Shown here: positions 49,020 to 57,338 of the stretch, one piece after another | How the letters are laid out: the number at the start of each line of letters is the position of its first letter | How positions within the stretch are numbered: position 1 is the stretch's first letter | Source of the DNA: Ruegeria lacuscaerulensis | GTDB lineage: Bacteria > Pseudomonadota > Alphaproteobacteria > Rhodobacterales > Rhodobacteraceae | DNA length: 64,000 bases | Assembly (NCBI RefSeq): GCF_013033355.1 | Contig: NZ_WQDY01000007.1 | Span: 172,011 to 236,010 of the forward strand | Reading direction: 5' to 3' | Notes under the pieces: generated by a model | Told to the model about the DNA's origin: nothing | Databases searched by the model: none | What the model saw: only the letters and a program-made list of their open reading frames with translations | Position numbers and translations under genes: made by a program

Positions 49020-49560
49020 AGATCAAGCCTCCAACAGCCATTCTGCACCGCAGAATAGCGTGTCAGACAGGGAAAGGCGATAGGAGCGTTTGGGGATCAT
49101 GTCCGGCCAACAAGGCACCGTCAAAAATCAATGGCAACAACGAGTTTGTTGCGGCGTTCGCCTCAGTCTGAGTTCGCTCCTGTTTGCATTCACGGTGCTT
49201 CCAGTTGTGATGGCACAAATAGAAACACTGCCCGAAGGCGGCGCTAGAGCTTTGCTATCTATCTGAGATTATTGGTTGCGGGAGCAGGATTTGGCCTTCA
49301 TCGAACAACCGTCCCTCGAAGAAAAGGAAAGTAGACTACGTCTCGAAACACAAACTGAGGCTCCGAGGCAACTCAAGTGTCGAAAGCCTCCAAGCGACCG
49401 ACCAGCAACTGCTCTGCACAATAAAGTAATCCAGCATTCTAATAAATTCGAAACCGCAGGCCAGCTGCAGTCCAAGGGCTCTTTGGCTCAGCGGTCAATT
49501 CTCTCGATCTGATTTGGCTCACGGGCCGCTCAAAAAGGAAGCCACACCGCTAACACTGGC
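49020..49560. other. 541-base spacer holding the left island junction
   Basis: No convincing coding region. A 78-codon open frame on the plus strand (49276-49512) begins inside the tRNA-derived repeat, lacks a ribosome site and resembles nothing I know. The important content is the repeat at 49273-49293; beyond that only the terminator region of the universal stress protein gene is expected. Confidence 0.6.
49273..49293. repeat. Left attachment-site copy (3' end of initiator tRNA-Met)
   Basis: Bases TGGTTGCGGGAGCAGGATTT plus G are identical to 63946-63966, the 3' acceptor and T-arm part of the tRNA gene at the right edge, in the same orientation. The match ends sharply on both sides. A 21-base identity over 14.7 kb is not expected by chance and is the normal scar of integration at a tRNA 3' end. 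Confidence 0.88.
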
Positions 49561-49968
49561 TCAACGAATTACATGAACCGAGCACCTGGCGTGATGCACG
49601 ACTCTGTTCGCGGTGGAACCTAAAAATATGTCCTCAAAACCAGGCTTGTGCGAAGCCAAGACGATGCAATCCGACTCGTTCTCATTTGCGAAGTCGACAA
49701 TAGCCCTGCCCGCGTGCCCAGAGATAAGCCGAGCCTTCGCACCCGGAATTTCAGAAGCAGTCTGATGCAGGTTTTCTAGGATTTCATGCCGCGTATTGGC
49801 AAGTACCTCGCTGGGAATCTGAGACCCCACATACGCCGGAATTGGTTCTTGGACGTGTATCACGGTGAATACAGCTTCCGCATCAGCCAATTGGCGCGCG
49901 GCTTCGAACGACGCTTGTGTATCGTGTTCTTGGTCAAGAGCAACCGGGATCAGGATGTTCTTGTACAT
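49561..49968 (-). CDS. Universal stress protein, single domain
   Basis: 135 residues, UspA fold: MYKNILIPVALDQEHDTQAS at the start and the nucleotide-loop remnant SHKPGFEDIFLGSTANRVVHH near the end, keeping the G-x9-GS type pattern of ATP-binding UspA. AGGAGG precedes the ATG. 57 bases behind the phasin gene and probably cotranscribed from its FNR-like promoter. Confidence 0.9.
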   Translation of the reverse strand: MYKNILIPVALDQEHDTQASFEAARQLADAEAVFTVIHVQEPIPAYVGSQIPSEVLANTRHEILENLHQTASEIPGAKARLISGHAGRAIVDFANENESDCIVLASHKPGFEDIFLGSTANRVVHHARCSVHVIR

Positions 49969-50025
49969 TTGACCTCCTATCTACTGCTCCGATGATTTCA
50001 GTTTGGTTTTTCGGCAGCACGAACC

Positions 50026-50475
50026 CTAAACAGGTTCGGACTTTGAAGATTTCCCGGCGCTCTTTGTAGCGGCTGCAACATCACCAACTGTTTTCTCAAC
50101 AGCTGCAACTTCGGTTTCAGTGACATAAGATGCACAACGGGACACGGTTTCGAACCATTCCTGCGCGTCAGCAACCAACCGCTCAGCCGAATGGCGCTGC
50201 CATTCCGTCATACTCTGAAGGGCTTTCGTTGGATCGGACGGGTTCGCAGAAGACACTTTGCGTGCAGCTTGTAGAGCCGTCCGAACCGCCTCGTGACGCC
50301 GTTCGAACCAATGCTGCGCAAAGGCCTCTGTTTCTTCGAGCAATTTTTCTTGCGCGTCCCAAAATTGTTCGATCTGGGCGCCGAAAGCCGGATTGCCAGA
50401 CATGGGCGGCTGCATTTGCTTGAAAACATCCACAAGTGAGGTCGGGCTATTTGTGCTAGATTTCTTTGTCGGCAT
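50026..50475 (-). CDS. Phasin-like protein
   Basis: 149 residues, amphipathic helical, with FWDAQEKLLEETEAFAQHWFERRHEA and a low-complexity Ala/Lys/Ser tail, typical of phasin_2 proteins that coat polyhydroxyalkanoate granules. No PHA synthase is near. AGGAGG precedes the ATG. The promoter has an FNR-like box at 50535-50548. Assignment moderate because phasins diverge quickly. Confidence 0.65.
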   Translation of the reverse strand: MPTKKSSTNSPTSLVDVFKQMQPPMSGNPAFGAQIEQFWDAQEKLLEETEAFAQHWFERRHEAVRTALQAARKVSSANPSDPTKALQSMTEWQRHSAERLVADAQEWFETVSRCASYVTETEVAAVEKTVGDVAAATKSAGKSSKSEPV

Positions 50476-50506
50476 CGAAAATTCCTCCTCGTTTCCTGAA
50501 TGAGCT

Positions 50507-50548
50507 ATTGTGCCACCTGCTGCGCGCTTTCGCCTTAATACAGATCAA
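50507..50548 (-). promoter_or_regulatory. FNR-like promoter of phasin-USP
   Basis: TTAATACAGATCAA (50535-50548) matches TTGAT-N4-ATCAA with one change. On the minus strand CACAAT (50512-50507) lies with its centre 32 bases away, the class II FNR spacing, giving a start near 50500 and a 25-base leader. Confidence 0.5.
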
Positions 50549-50673
50549 TATCCCTATTTTTAGGATCTTCAGCTTAGGCTGCGAATGGAATTTGCATTCT
50601 CTCCGACACCGGTTCCTAGCAGGCAGTGTTGGAGTTAGAGTAGTCTAGACAAGAACTTAACGCTTGGTTTTCT

Positions 50674-51831
50674 ATGCACACTGCCGGCTTTTTGATTACC
50701 CTTGGCATCCTCTTCGTTGCCGGATTGGCGGCTGACCAACTTGGCCGGGCCACGCATCTTCCTCGTGTTACAACCTTACTTTTCCTCGGTCTGATCGCAG
50801 GGAACGCCGGAATTGGTTTGATCCCACTAGAAGTTGCAATGTGGTTCGACGAGATTTCCATTGTGGCCTTGACGATGGTCGCGTTTCTTCTTGGAGGTTC
50901 TTTGACCCGCGAGAACCTGGTTCGGCATGGTCGAGCCATCCTTACGATTTCTATTTCAATCGTGGTTGCAACCCTTGCTATTGTGTCTGCTGGACTGACC
51001 GCCATTGGCGTGCCCTTCGGGTTGGCGTTGGTGCTGGCGGCAATTGCTACGGCTACAGCTCCGGCCGCCATGACAGACGTGATCAATCAATCTGGAGTGT
51101 CCAACAGCTTCACCGAGACATTAAAGGGCGTCGTCGCAATTGATGACGCTTGGGGTCTGATCGTTTTCAGCATCGCCTTAGTTCTGTCCGGTCATTCGGA
51201 TGGTTGGGCCACAGTCACGACCACAGCGATGTGGGATTTCGGAGGGGCTATTTTGTTGGGTGCCGCACTAGGCGTGCCATCCGCTTACCTGACCGGCCGC
51301 TTGAAACCGGGAGAGCCGATGCAGGCAGAAGCAGTGGGTATAGTCTTTCTGACAGCGGGCCTCGCGCTTTGGCTGGAGGTTTCATTCTTGTTAGCAGGCA
51401 TGGTTGCGGGCGCAGCTATCGGGAATCTTGCCCGCCATCATGACCGTGCTTTTCATGAGATCGAGCACATTCAGTGGCCATTCATGATCCTGTTCTTCCT
51501 GTTGGCGGGTGCCACGTTGGATATCGAAGCCTTCGGCTTGATGGGTTGGGCTGGTGCACTTTTCCTGATCTTGCGCGCCGTGGCCCGTCTTGTCGGAGGG
51601 TATTGCGGAGCGAGACTGGGCGGCCTGCCTCGCCATCAGACCCGCTGGTACGGCCCCGCTTTGTTGCCACAGGCTGGTGTCGCGGTAGGAATGGCCCTCG
51701 TTGCCGGAGAGCAATTTCCGAATTGGGCCGCGTCCATCATGGCCTTTACTATTGCCAGCACTGTGGCCTTCGAAGTGTTGGGGCCGCCACTGACTCTCAT
51801 GTCAATCAGACGCACGGCTGATACAGATTAG
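50674..51831 (+). CDS. Cation:proton antiporter (CPA2/KefB-NhaA-like)
   Basis: 385 residues, about 11-12 helices. The transport core shows AAIATATAPAAMTDVINQSG and GVVAIDDAWGLIVF; the paired Asp is the mark of electrogenic Na+/H+ exchangers. It has no KTN/RCK domain, so nucleotide gating is not expected. Divergent from the phasin gene. Confidence 0.87.
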   Translation: MHTAGFLITLGILFVAGLAADQLGRATHLPRVTTLLFLGLIAGNAGIGLIPLEVAMWFDEISIVALTMVAFLLGGSLTRENLVRHGRAILTISISIVVATLAIVSAGLTAIGVPFGLALVLAAIATATAPAAMTDVINQSGVSNSFTETLKGVVAIDDAWGLIVFSIALVLSGHSDGWATVTTTAMWDFGGAILLGAALGVPSAYLTGRLKPGEPMQAEAVGIVFLTAGLALWLEVSFLLAGMVAGAAIGNLARHHDRAFHEIEHIQWPFMILFFLLAGATLDIEAFGLMGWAGALFLILRAVARLVGGYCGARLGGLPRHQTRWYGPALLPQAGVAVGMALVAGEQFPNWAASIMAFTIASTVAFEVLGPPLTLMSIRRTADTD

Positions 51832-51846
51832 CAGATTGACCCGTGG

Positions 51847-52254
51847 CTATTCAGCCTGAATCGATTCCAAAAAGGCGAGCAAATTCGCCAACGGCAGGCC
51901 TACCATCATTCGTTGCCCACTAGGCAAAGCCACCGCGATTTGTTGGTCTGTCTCAAACACCGCACCAAAGATTGGCATTTCGCCCCCATGGGCGAGCAAT
52001 TGCGAACGGCCGTCAATCTGTTCAGCTATACGATCTATCGGAAACACACCGTCGTTTTCGCCTGCCAATTTGGTGAGGTCAGGTGTTCGAATAGCAAGCA
52101 TTTCCGCCATTGGCCCGTCTCCGGTTGCTTCGAAACCGTGACATTGCCAGCAATACGTCCGATACAAATCTCGCCCCTCATCGACGCTGACCTCCTGCGC
52201 CAGTACGGGCCCCGTGACGAACAGTGCCAGTAAAATCCCGCGAACAATCTGCAT
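51847..52254 (-). CDS. Small cytochrome c
   Basis: 135 residues: signal peptide MQIVRGILLALFVTGPVLA, haem site CWQCH, then GFEATGDGPMAEML and a later Met for the axial position. Soluble periplasmic mono-haem carrier. ATG at 52254 follows GGAGGAG. Could serve the peroxidase or membrane reductase; no direct link in sequence. Confidence 0.85.
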   Translation of the reverse strand: MQIVRGILLALFVTGPVLAQEVSVDEGRDLYRTYCWQCHGFEATGDGPMAEMLAIRTPDLTKLAGENDGVFPIDRIAEQIDGRSQLLAHGGEMPIFGAVFETDQQIAVALPSGQRMMVGLPLANLLAFLESIQAE

Positions 52255-52414
52255 ACGCTCCTCCAATTAGCTGCCCCGGATGCAAATCTTATTAATGCGC
52301 ATCCTTAAGAAACTTCTTTGACCTCGCTCATGTTGCACCCTTCAGCACGAAGATTGGCGTTTAGGTCGAATAGCGCTTGAGCAAGTGCCGAATCTAATCA
52401 AGGCCAGCCTCCAA

Positions 52415-54019
52415 CTACGCCACGCTGTCAGTGACCTCACCACCCTTGCGCCCAGACGGCACTCCTTCCAATGCGTTCATGTGCCAGCGAATTCGCCAGA
52501 GGTGATAAGACACACGATGCAACCATCTGAGGGCATCCAAGCGAGCCCAGACCACTTCATCCGGCAGACTGTCAGTCGCAGCGTCGGAGATGAGCAAGTC
52601 TCTGCGAAGTTTCCTCTGTCGCCGCATAAAACGGCGAAGACGGTTCAGCGTGCTTTCACACTGCACTGGATTGTCGATCTCTAAATAGCCGTCAGTCGCT
52701 GTAATCAACACCGAAGCAAGCCGTTTCAAACGCCGGTCTTTTGGTAACTCGCTTATCCGATCATCTTGGCTACACCGGTAAAGCAGCCGGTCAAGATGGT
52801 CGAGGACATGGTACATACCCTTGATGCTGGATATCTCTGCGTCGGACCTGCTGGGCAGTTCAATCTTGTCTAGGTACGAGCGCGCTTCCGATACAGCAGT
52901 CTCAATGCTGTCCCGCCCATAGTCGGGTCCGCTTGGCTGAGATGCCCCGATACATGACCGAAGGTGCGCCACTTCGGCCCTTACAATTTGTTCGACTGCG
53001 GCTTTTGCTGCATCCACCGCTATTTCCGGCATCCCGAGGACGAGAGGATCCAGAGGTCTCGTTAAGTCAGCCCCTTTGTCGGGTACGAGCGCCTCGACAA
53101 ATCTGGCGAAAGGTTTCGCGAACGGCAAGATCAGCGCCACACCTATGGCGTTGAAGAAACTATGGAACGCGACAAGCGCAGTGAGAGAGTTTCCAGCCCC
53201 CGACCCGCTTACAAAGACCGCAGTAAACGGCCCCAGCAGGAAAAATGCCATTGCCCCTGTCATCACGTTGTAGATCACATGAGCAAAACCGGTGCGGCGC
53301 GCCATCGTGCCCCCACCCAAGGTGGCCAGAACAGCGGTGAAAGTTGTCCCTACGTCCATTCCAATGACCAGAGCCGCCGCTTGGGGGAAGTTCACGGCGC
53401 CGGCGCTCAACGCAGCCAATGCCGTTGCAACACCAGCACTCGAAGACTGCGTCACCATGGTGATAACGACACCGATCAATACAAGCTTCAGCCTGCCCAG
53501 CAGCGTATCAGGTGGAAAATCGGCAGGGGTAACTACGCCGCGAAAGGCGTCAAGCCCGGATTTGAGTTGCTCGATCCCAATGAAAATCAAGCTGAATCCG
53601 GCCAACGCCAGCCCAAAGCCGGCAACCGCTTTCCTTCCCGAAAGCGCCAGCAAAGCCCCAACAAAAACAACGGGCAACATCACTTGCCCCAAATCCAGCT
53701 TGAACCCCAAAAGCGCGACAAGCCAACCTGTCATCGTCGTTCCGATATTGGCCCCAAAGATGATCCCAAGCGCTTGGGGAAACGTGAGCAGACCAGACGC
53801 GACAAATCCAACGGCCGCAACGGTGGTCGCACTGGAAGACTGGATTGCAGCTGTCGTGACCGCGCCCGTTACCGCCCCGGTAAAAGGTGTCGATGTGAAT
53901 CGGCCCAAAATATCTCGCAGTTGCGCCCCTGCCAAAGCCTTCAAACCGTCCGTCATCAACAGCATGCCGATAAGGAATAGGCCGATGCCACCCAGGGCTG
54001 GTAACAGGTTCCAGAGCAT
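52415..54019 (-). CDS. Na/Pi cotransporter-family protein with PhoU-like tail
   Basis: 534 residues. Two inverted-repeat halves with the QSSS signatures AAIQSSSATTVAAVG and MVTQSSSAGVATALA define the NptA/YjbB family, which exports or imports phosphate with Na+. Residues about 330-534 are PhoU-like helices. ATG at 54019; a GTG one codon upstream (54022) is also open. Confidence 0.92.
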   Translation of the reverse strand: MLWNLLPALGGIGLFLIGMLLMTDGLKALAGAQLRDILGRFTSTPFTGAVTGAVTTAAIQSSSATTVAAVGFVASGLLTFPQALGIIFGANIGTTMTGWLVALLGFKLDLGQVMLPVVFVGALLALSGRKAVAGFGLALAGFSLIFIGIEQLKSGLDAFRGVVTPADFPPDTLLGRLKLVLIGVVITMVTQSSSAGVATALAALSAGAVNFPQAAALVIGMDVGTTFTAVLATLGGGTMARRTGFAHVIYNVMTGAMAFFLLGPFTAVFVSGSGAGNSLTALVAFHSFFNAIGVALILPFAKPFARFVEALVPDKGADLTRPLDPLVLGMPEIAVDAAKAAVEQIVRAEVAHLRSCIGASQPSGPDYGRDSIETAVSEARSYLDKIELPSRSDAEISSIKGMYHVLDHLDRLLYRCSQDDRISELPKDRRLKRLASVLITATDGYLEIDNPVQCESTLNRLRRFMRRQRKLRRDLLISDAATDSLPDEVVWARLDALRWLHRVSYHLWRIRWHMNALEGVPSGRKGGEVTDSVA

Positions 54020-54457
54020 CACGAATTGCCTTCCACCCTAAATCTCACACCACCTAACATGTTTGCTTTGCCTTTAAGTCCGACGACAAACGATAGTTGG
54101 TTTGCGTTCAGCCTCGCAGACCCGAAGCCGCGAGTTGATTGACATAGATCAAAGCACCAATACGATTTACATAGTGAAATTCGAATGTTTCAACATACTC
54201 TACGTTCACCCTCCTGTCCCCAAGTAAACACAAAGGTGAACGGAATTTTGAAGGAGTGGAGGTTCCACCCACGGGGGCTCGGCAGGAGTGATGGCGAGCC
54301 CCCCAGTTAGTTGATTGGCGCCCAATGCGCCCAGACGTTGAGACATAAGGCATTCGGTGTGGCTTGGACCATAGGACTAAGCCGCTGCGCCAATCGAGAC
54401 AAAAAGAGAAGGACGCTACTGACGACGTTCGGAATGGGCAGTTGGCGGAAATCACTT
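54020..54457. promoter_or_regulatory. Divergent promoter region with FNR-like box and long leader
   Basis: FNR-like box TTGACATAGATCAA at 54139-54152. On the plus strand TGAAAT (54175-54180) is centred 32 bases from the box centre, so transcription toward the permease would start near 54187 and leave a leader of about 270 bases. That leader holds a 9-bp perfect hairpin, GGGGGCTCG/CGAGCCCCC (54273-54303), with no T-run. A 41-codon frame from 54184 lacks a ribosome site. Confidence 0.55.
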
Positions 54458-55678
54458 ATGAACTCTGTTGATCCAAATGAACAGAAACTCAGACGAGCCC
54501 TTACTACCCCATTGCTCACGCTTTATGGCCTTGGGGTAACGGTCGGAGCGGGCATTTACGTTTTGGTCGGTGCAACAGCAGACATTGCCGGACCGTTTGC
54601 GGCGTTGTCGTTTGTTGTAGCCGCCCTCGTCGTATCACTCACCGCGCTTTCCTATGCAGAACTCGCAACTCGATTTCCTGTGAGCGCAGGTGAAGCGGCC
54701 TATGTTGAAGCGGGATTTCAGAAAAGATGGATGGCGGTTTTCGTTGGGCTTGCGGTGGCAGCCTCGGGCGTTATCTCCGCCTCTGCCGTTGCAATTGGCG
54801 CAGCATCATACCTTCATGCTTTGACCGGTTTTGCGATCCCTGTTTTGACCATCAGCGTCGTTTTGATCATGGGTCTAATCGCGCTTTGGGGGATCACTGA
54901 GTCGGTCTTTGTTGCGGCTGTCATCACGATCATCGAGATCGCAGGTCTTCTCTTTGTGATTGGCTGGGGCATGTCGATCCAGGATCCGCAGGGATACGAG
55001 ATCAGTTCGATGCTTCCGCCGCTGGAACTCGACGCGTGGAGAGGCATTTTCGCGGCATCACTTCTCGCCTTCTTTGCATTTGTTGGCTTCGAGGACATGG
55101 CCAATGTCGCGGAAGAGGTGAAAGACCCAGTGCACACCATCCCAAAAGCGATTTTGCTAACGCTCGTTCTGGCAACCGTGTTGTATCTGGGAACTTCAAT
55201 GACGGTCCTACTTGTTGTTCCGATTGATGTTCTTTCGACGTCCGCAGCACCCCTCGCGCTTGTGTTTTCAAACGCCCCTGAGATGATTAAACAGGGCTTT
55301 TCCGCGGTCGCGATTGTAGCGACGGTCAATGGAGTACTGATCCAGATGATTATGGCCTCACGGGTGATCTACGGACTAGCTGACCGTGACCATCTGCCGA
55401 AGGTTCTGGCGATTGTCCCGAAAGCAACGCAGACACCAGTAGTTGCTACTTTGCTGGTCGTGCTGATCATCGTTCTGCTGACCCAAACTATACCGATTGG
55501 TACTTTGGCAGAGCGCACATCCCAGATCGTTCTGGGCGTCTTTGTGCTCGTCAACATTTCGCTGATCCTGCTGAAGATGCACCCGGATGAGGCCACCAAG
55601 CACTTCCGCGTTCCTTTTGTGGTACCGATCCTTGGGGTGATCACCAGTGCATTGCTTTTCGGATCTGGATTTCTCTAA
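54458..55678 (+). CDS. APC-family amino acid permease
   Basis: 406 residues, about 11-12 helices. The TM1 motif TLYGLGVTVGAGIYVLVG and the TM6-8 FVGFEDMANVAEEVKDP motif are diagnostic for APC transporters, such as cationic or neutral amino acid permeases. ATG at 54458 is chosen; the upstream frame crosses the leader. Slightly short at the C-terminus. 43 bases before the BT1 gene. Confidence 0.9.
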   Translation: MNSVDPNEQKLRRALTTPLLTLYGLGVTVGAGIYVLVGATADIAGPFAALSFVVAALVVSLTALSYAELATRFPVSAGEAAYVEAGFQKRWMAVFVGLAVAASGVISASAVAIGAASYLHALTGFAIPVLTISVVLIMGLIALWGITESVFVAAVITIIEIAGLLFVIGWGMSIQDPQGYEISSMLPPLELDAWRGIFAASLLAFFAFVGFEDMANVAEEVKDPVHTIPKAILLTLVLATVLYLGTSMTVLLVVPIDVLSTSAAPLALVFSNAPEMIKQGFSAVAIVATVNGVLIQMIMASRVIYGLADRDHLPKVLAIVPKATQTPVVATLLVVLIIVLLTQTIPIGTLAERTSQIVLGVFVLVNISLILLKMHPDEATKHFRVPFVVPILGVITSALLFGSGFL

Positions 55679-55721
55679 CTAAATACAACGACCCAAAGGC
55701 TTCCAAGAGCTACCACGGCAT

Positions 55722-57338
55722 ATGACGACTGACCAAACTTCCATAGGATCAAAACTCTCAGGCTGGTGGCATAGAACATTTGTAGATCTGATTCAGCAGC
55801 TGCGATGGTCCTATTTGCCGCCATTGATGGTCTATTTCGCGGCCGGCGTGTCCGGCCTGACCTCGGTCGTCGGCGCTTTTTTCCTAAAAGACTATCTCGA
55901 TTTATCCGCCTCTTTCGTTGCAGGACTCGCGTTTTGGGCTGGTATCCCGTGGATACTCAAAATGCCGCTTGGTCATGTCGTGGACCTGTTTTGGCGCTGG
56001 AAGTCCCTGCTGATCCTGTTTGGCGCATCCCTGATCACGTTGTCTTTGCTCACAATGTACGGTCTCGTGACCGCGCCTGCCGTGTTGTCCAATTTCATGC
56101 CACTGGAAGACTGGTATGTCCTAGCCCTGCTGCTGGCGCCTTCAGGCTATGCCATTCAAGACGTTGTTGCGGACGCCATGACGGTCGAAGCGGTCCCCAG
56201 GGTTAACCAGCACGGCCTTCCGTTTACGCCTGAAGAAACCCGTGCACAGCACACGACAATGCAAACCTTGGGCAGAGTTTCGATCATTTCCGGGTTTGCG
56301 GCGGTTGCGGCTGTGAACATCTGGATTTTCTCTGGAACTGAAGATCTGGAAAAATCGGAACGTCTTGCGCTTTATGGCCAAGTGTACCTGATAGCTCTGG
56401 CCATCCCGGTGTTGTCCGTCAGTGGAGTGGTTCTTCACAGCTTTTTCCAGCGTCAACTTATCAAGCGCGGCCACTCGTCTCACAAACCGGATGAAGTCAC
56501 CGAAGTCAAATGGTCCATATTACTGGGCGGCCTGGCATTCGTTGTGCTTAGCATCGTGTTGGGAACCGCCGATTTCGAGTTTGCGCAAGAAACAGTCTTT
56601 GCGGTTTCTCTAACGGTGATCCTGTACCTCATGTCGCGTCTGCTGAAAGAGCTGGAACCGGCCCAAGCCATGGCCTTGATCGGGACAGCGACAATCATTT
56701 TTGTATTCCGTGCCGTTCCTCTGCCGGGGCCAGGCCTGACTTGGTTTGAAATCGATGAACTTGGGTTCGATGAACAGTTCCTGGCAATCCTGGCACTATT
56801 AACTTCGCTGCTGGCGTTGTTGGGGTTAATCGTTCTCCGGCCATTTATGGCCAATCGCTCTATTGCGCATGTGGTGGTATTGTTAACGATCGCCGCGGGC
56901 GTTCTCGCCATGCCCAACCTCGCCTTATATTACGGCGTGCATGAATGGACGGCAGCGCGTACCGGCGGAGTTGTCGATGCAAGGTTCATTGCCATTCTTG
57001 ATACAGCTGTTGAATCGCCGCTTGGGCAGATTGCCATGGTCCCGATGTTGGCTTGGATTGCACGCAATGCCCCTGTTCAGTTGAAAGCGACCTTCTTTGC
57101 GGTGATGGCATCGTTTACCAACATGGCATTGTCGGCCAGCAGCCTCAGCACCAAATACCTCAACCAAACATTCGTTGTGACTCGCGCTGTCACAAATCCA
57201 GAAACCGGTGCGGTCACGTCGACCGCAGACTACAGTCAACTTGGATACCTGCTGATCTGCGTGGCCATGATCTCAGTGATCGTTCCACTCGCTACTGTGT
57301 TCTTCGTACAAAACTCACGCTTCCGAACGAGCGAATGA
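55722..57338 (+). CDS. BT1 (folate-biopterin) family transporter
   Basis: 538 residues, 12-helix MFS-like protein with the BT1 signature SGYAIQDVVADAMTVEAVPR and an early LPPLMVYFAAGVSGL segment. The family is best known from Leishmania and from cyanobacterial/plastid folate carriers; it is rarer in heterotrophic bacteria, and the substrate here could be folate, a pterin or something else. Probably cotranscribed with the APC permease. Confidence 0.85.
   Translation: MTTDQTSIGSKLSGWWHRTFVDLIQQLRWSYLPPLMVYFAAGVSGLTSVVGAFFLKDYLDLSASFVAGLAFWAGIPWILKMPLGHVVDLFWRWKSLLILFGASLITLSLLTMYGLVTAPAVLSNFMPLEDWYVLALLLAPSGYAIQDVVADAMTVEAVPRVNQHGLPFTPEETRAQHTTMQTLGRVSIISGFAAVAAVNIWIFSGTEDLEKSERLALYGQVYLIALAIPVLSVSGVVLHSFFQRQLIKRGHSSHKPDEVTEVKWSILLGGLAFVVLSIVLGTADFEFAQETVFAVSLTVILYLMSRLLKELEPAQAMALIGTATIIFVFRAVPLPGPGLTWFEIDELGFDEQFLAILALLTSLLALLGLIVLRPFMANRSIAHVVVLLTIAAGVLAMPNLALYYGVHEWTAARTGGVVDARFIAILDTAVESPLGQIAMVPMLAWIARNAPVQLKATFFAVMASFTNMALSASSLSTKYLNQTFVVTRAVTNPETGAVTSTADYSQLGYLLICVAMISVIVPLATVFFVQNSRFRTSE

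Noticed and set aside
49276..49512. 78-codon plus-strand frame at the left junction
   Set aside because: It starts inside the tRNA-derived repeat, has no ribosome site and a low-complexity product.
54184..54309. 41-codon frame after the FNR-like box
   Set aside because: No ribosome site, and it runs through the strong hairpin; better explained as a leader.
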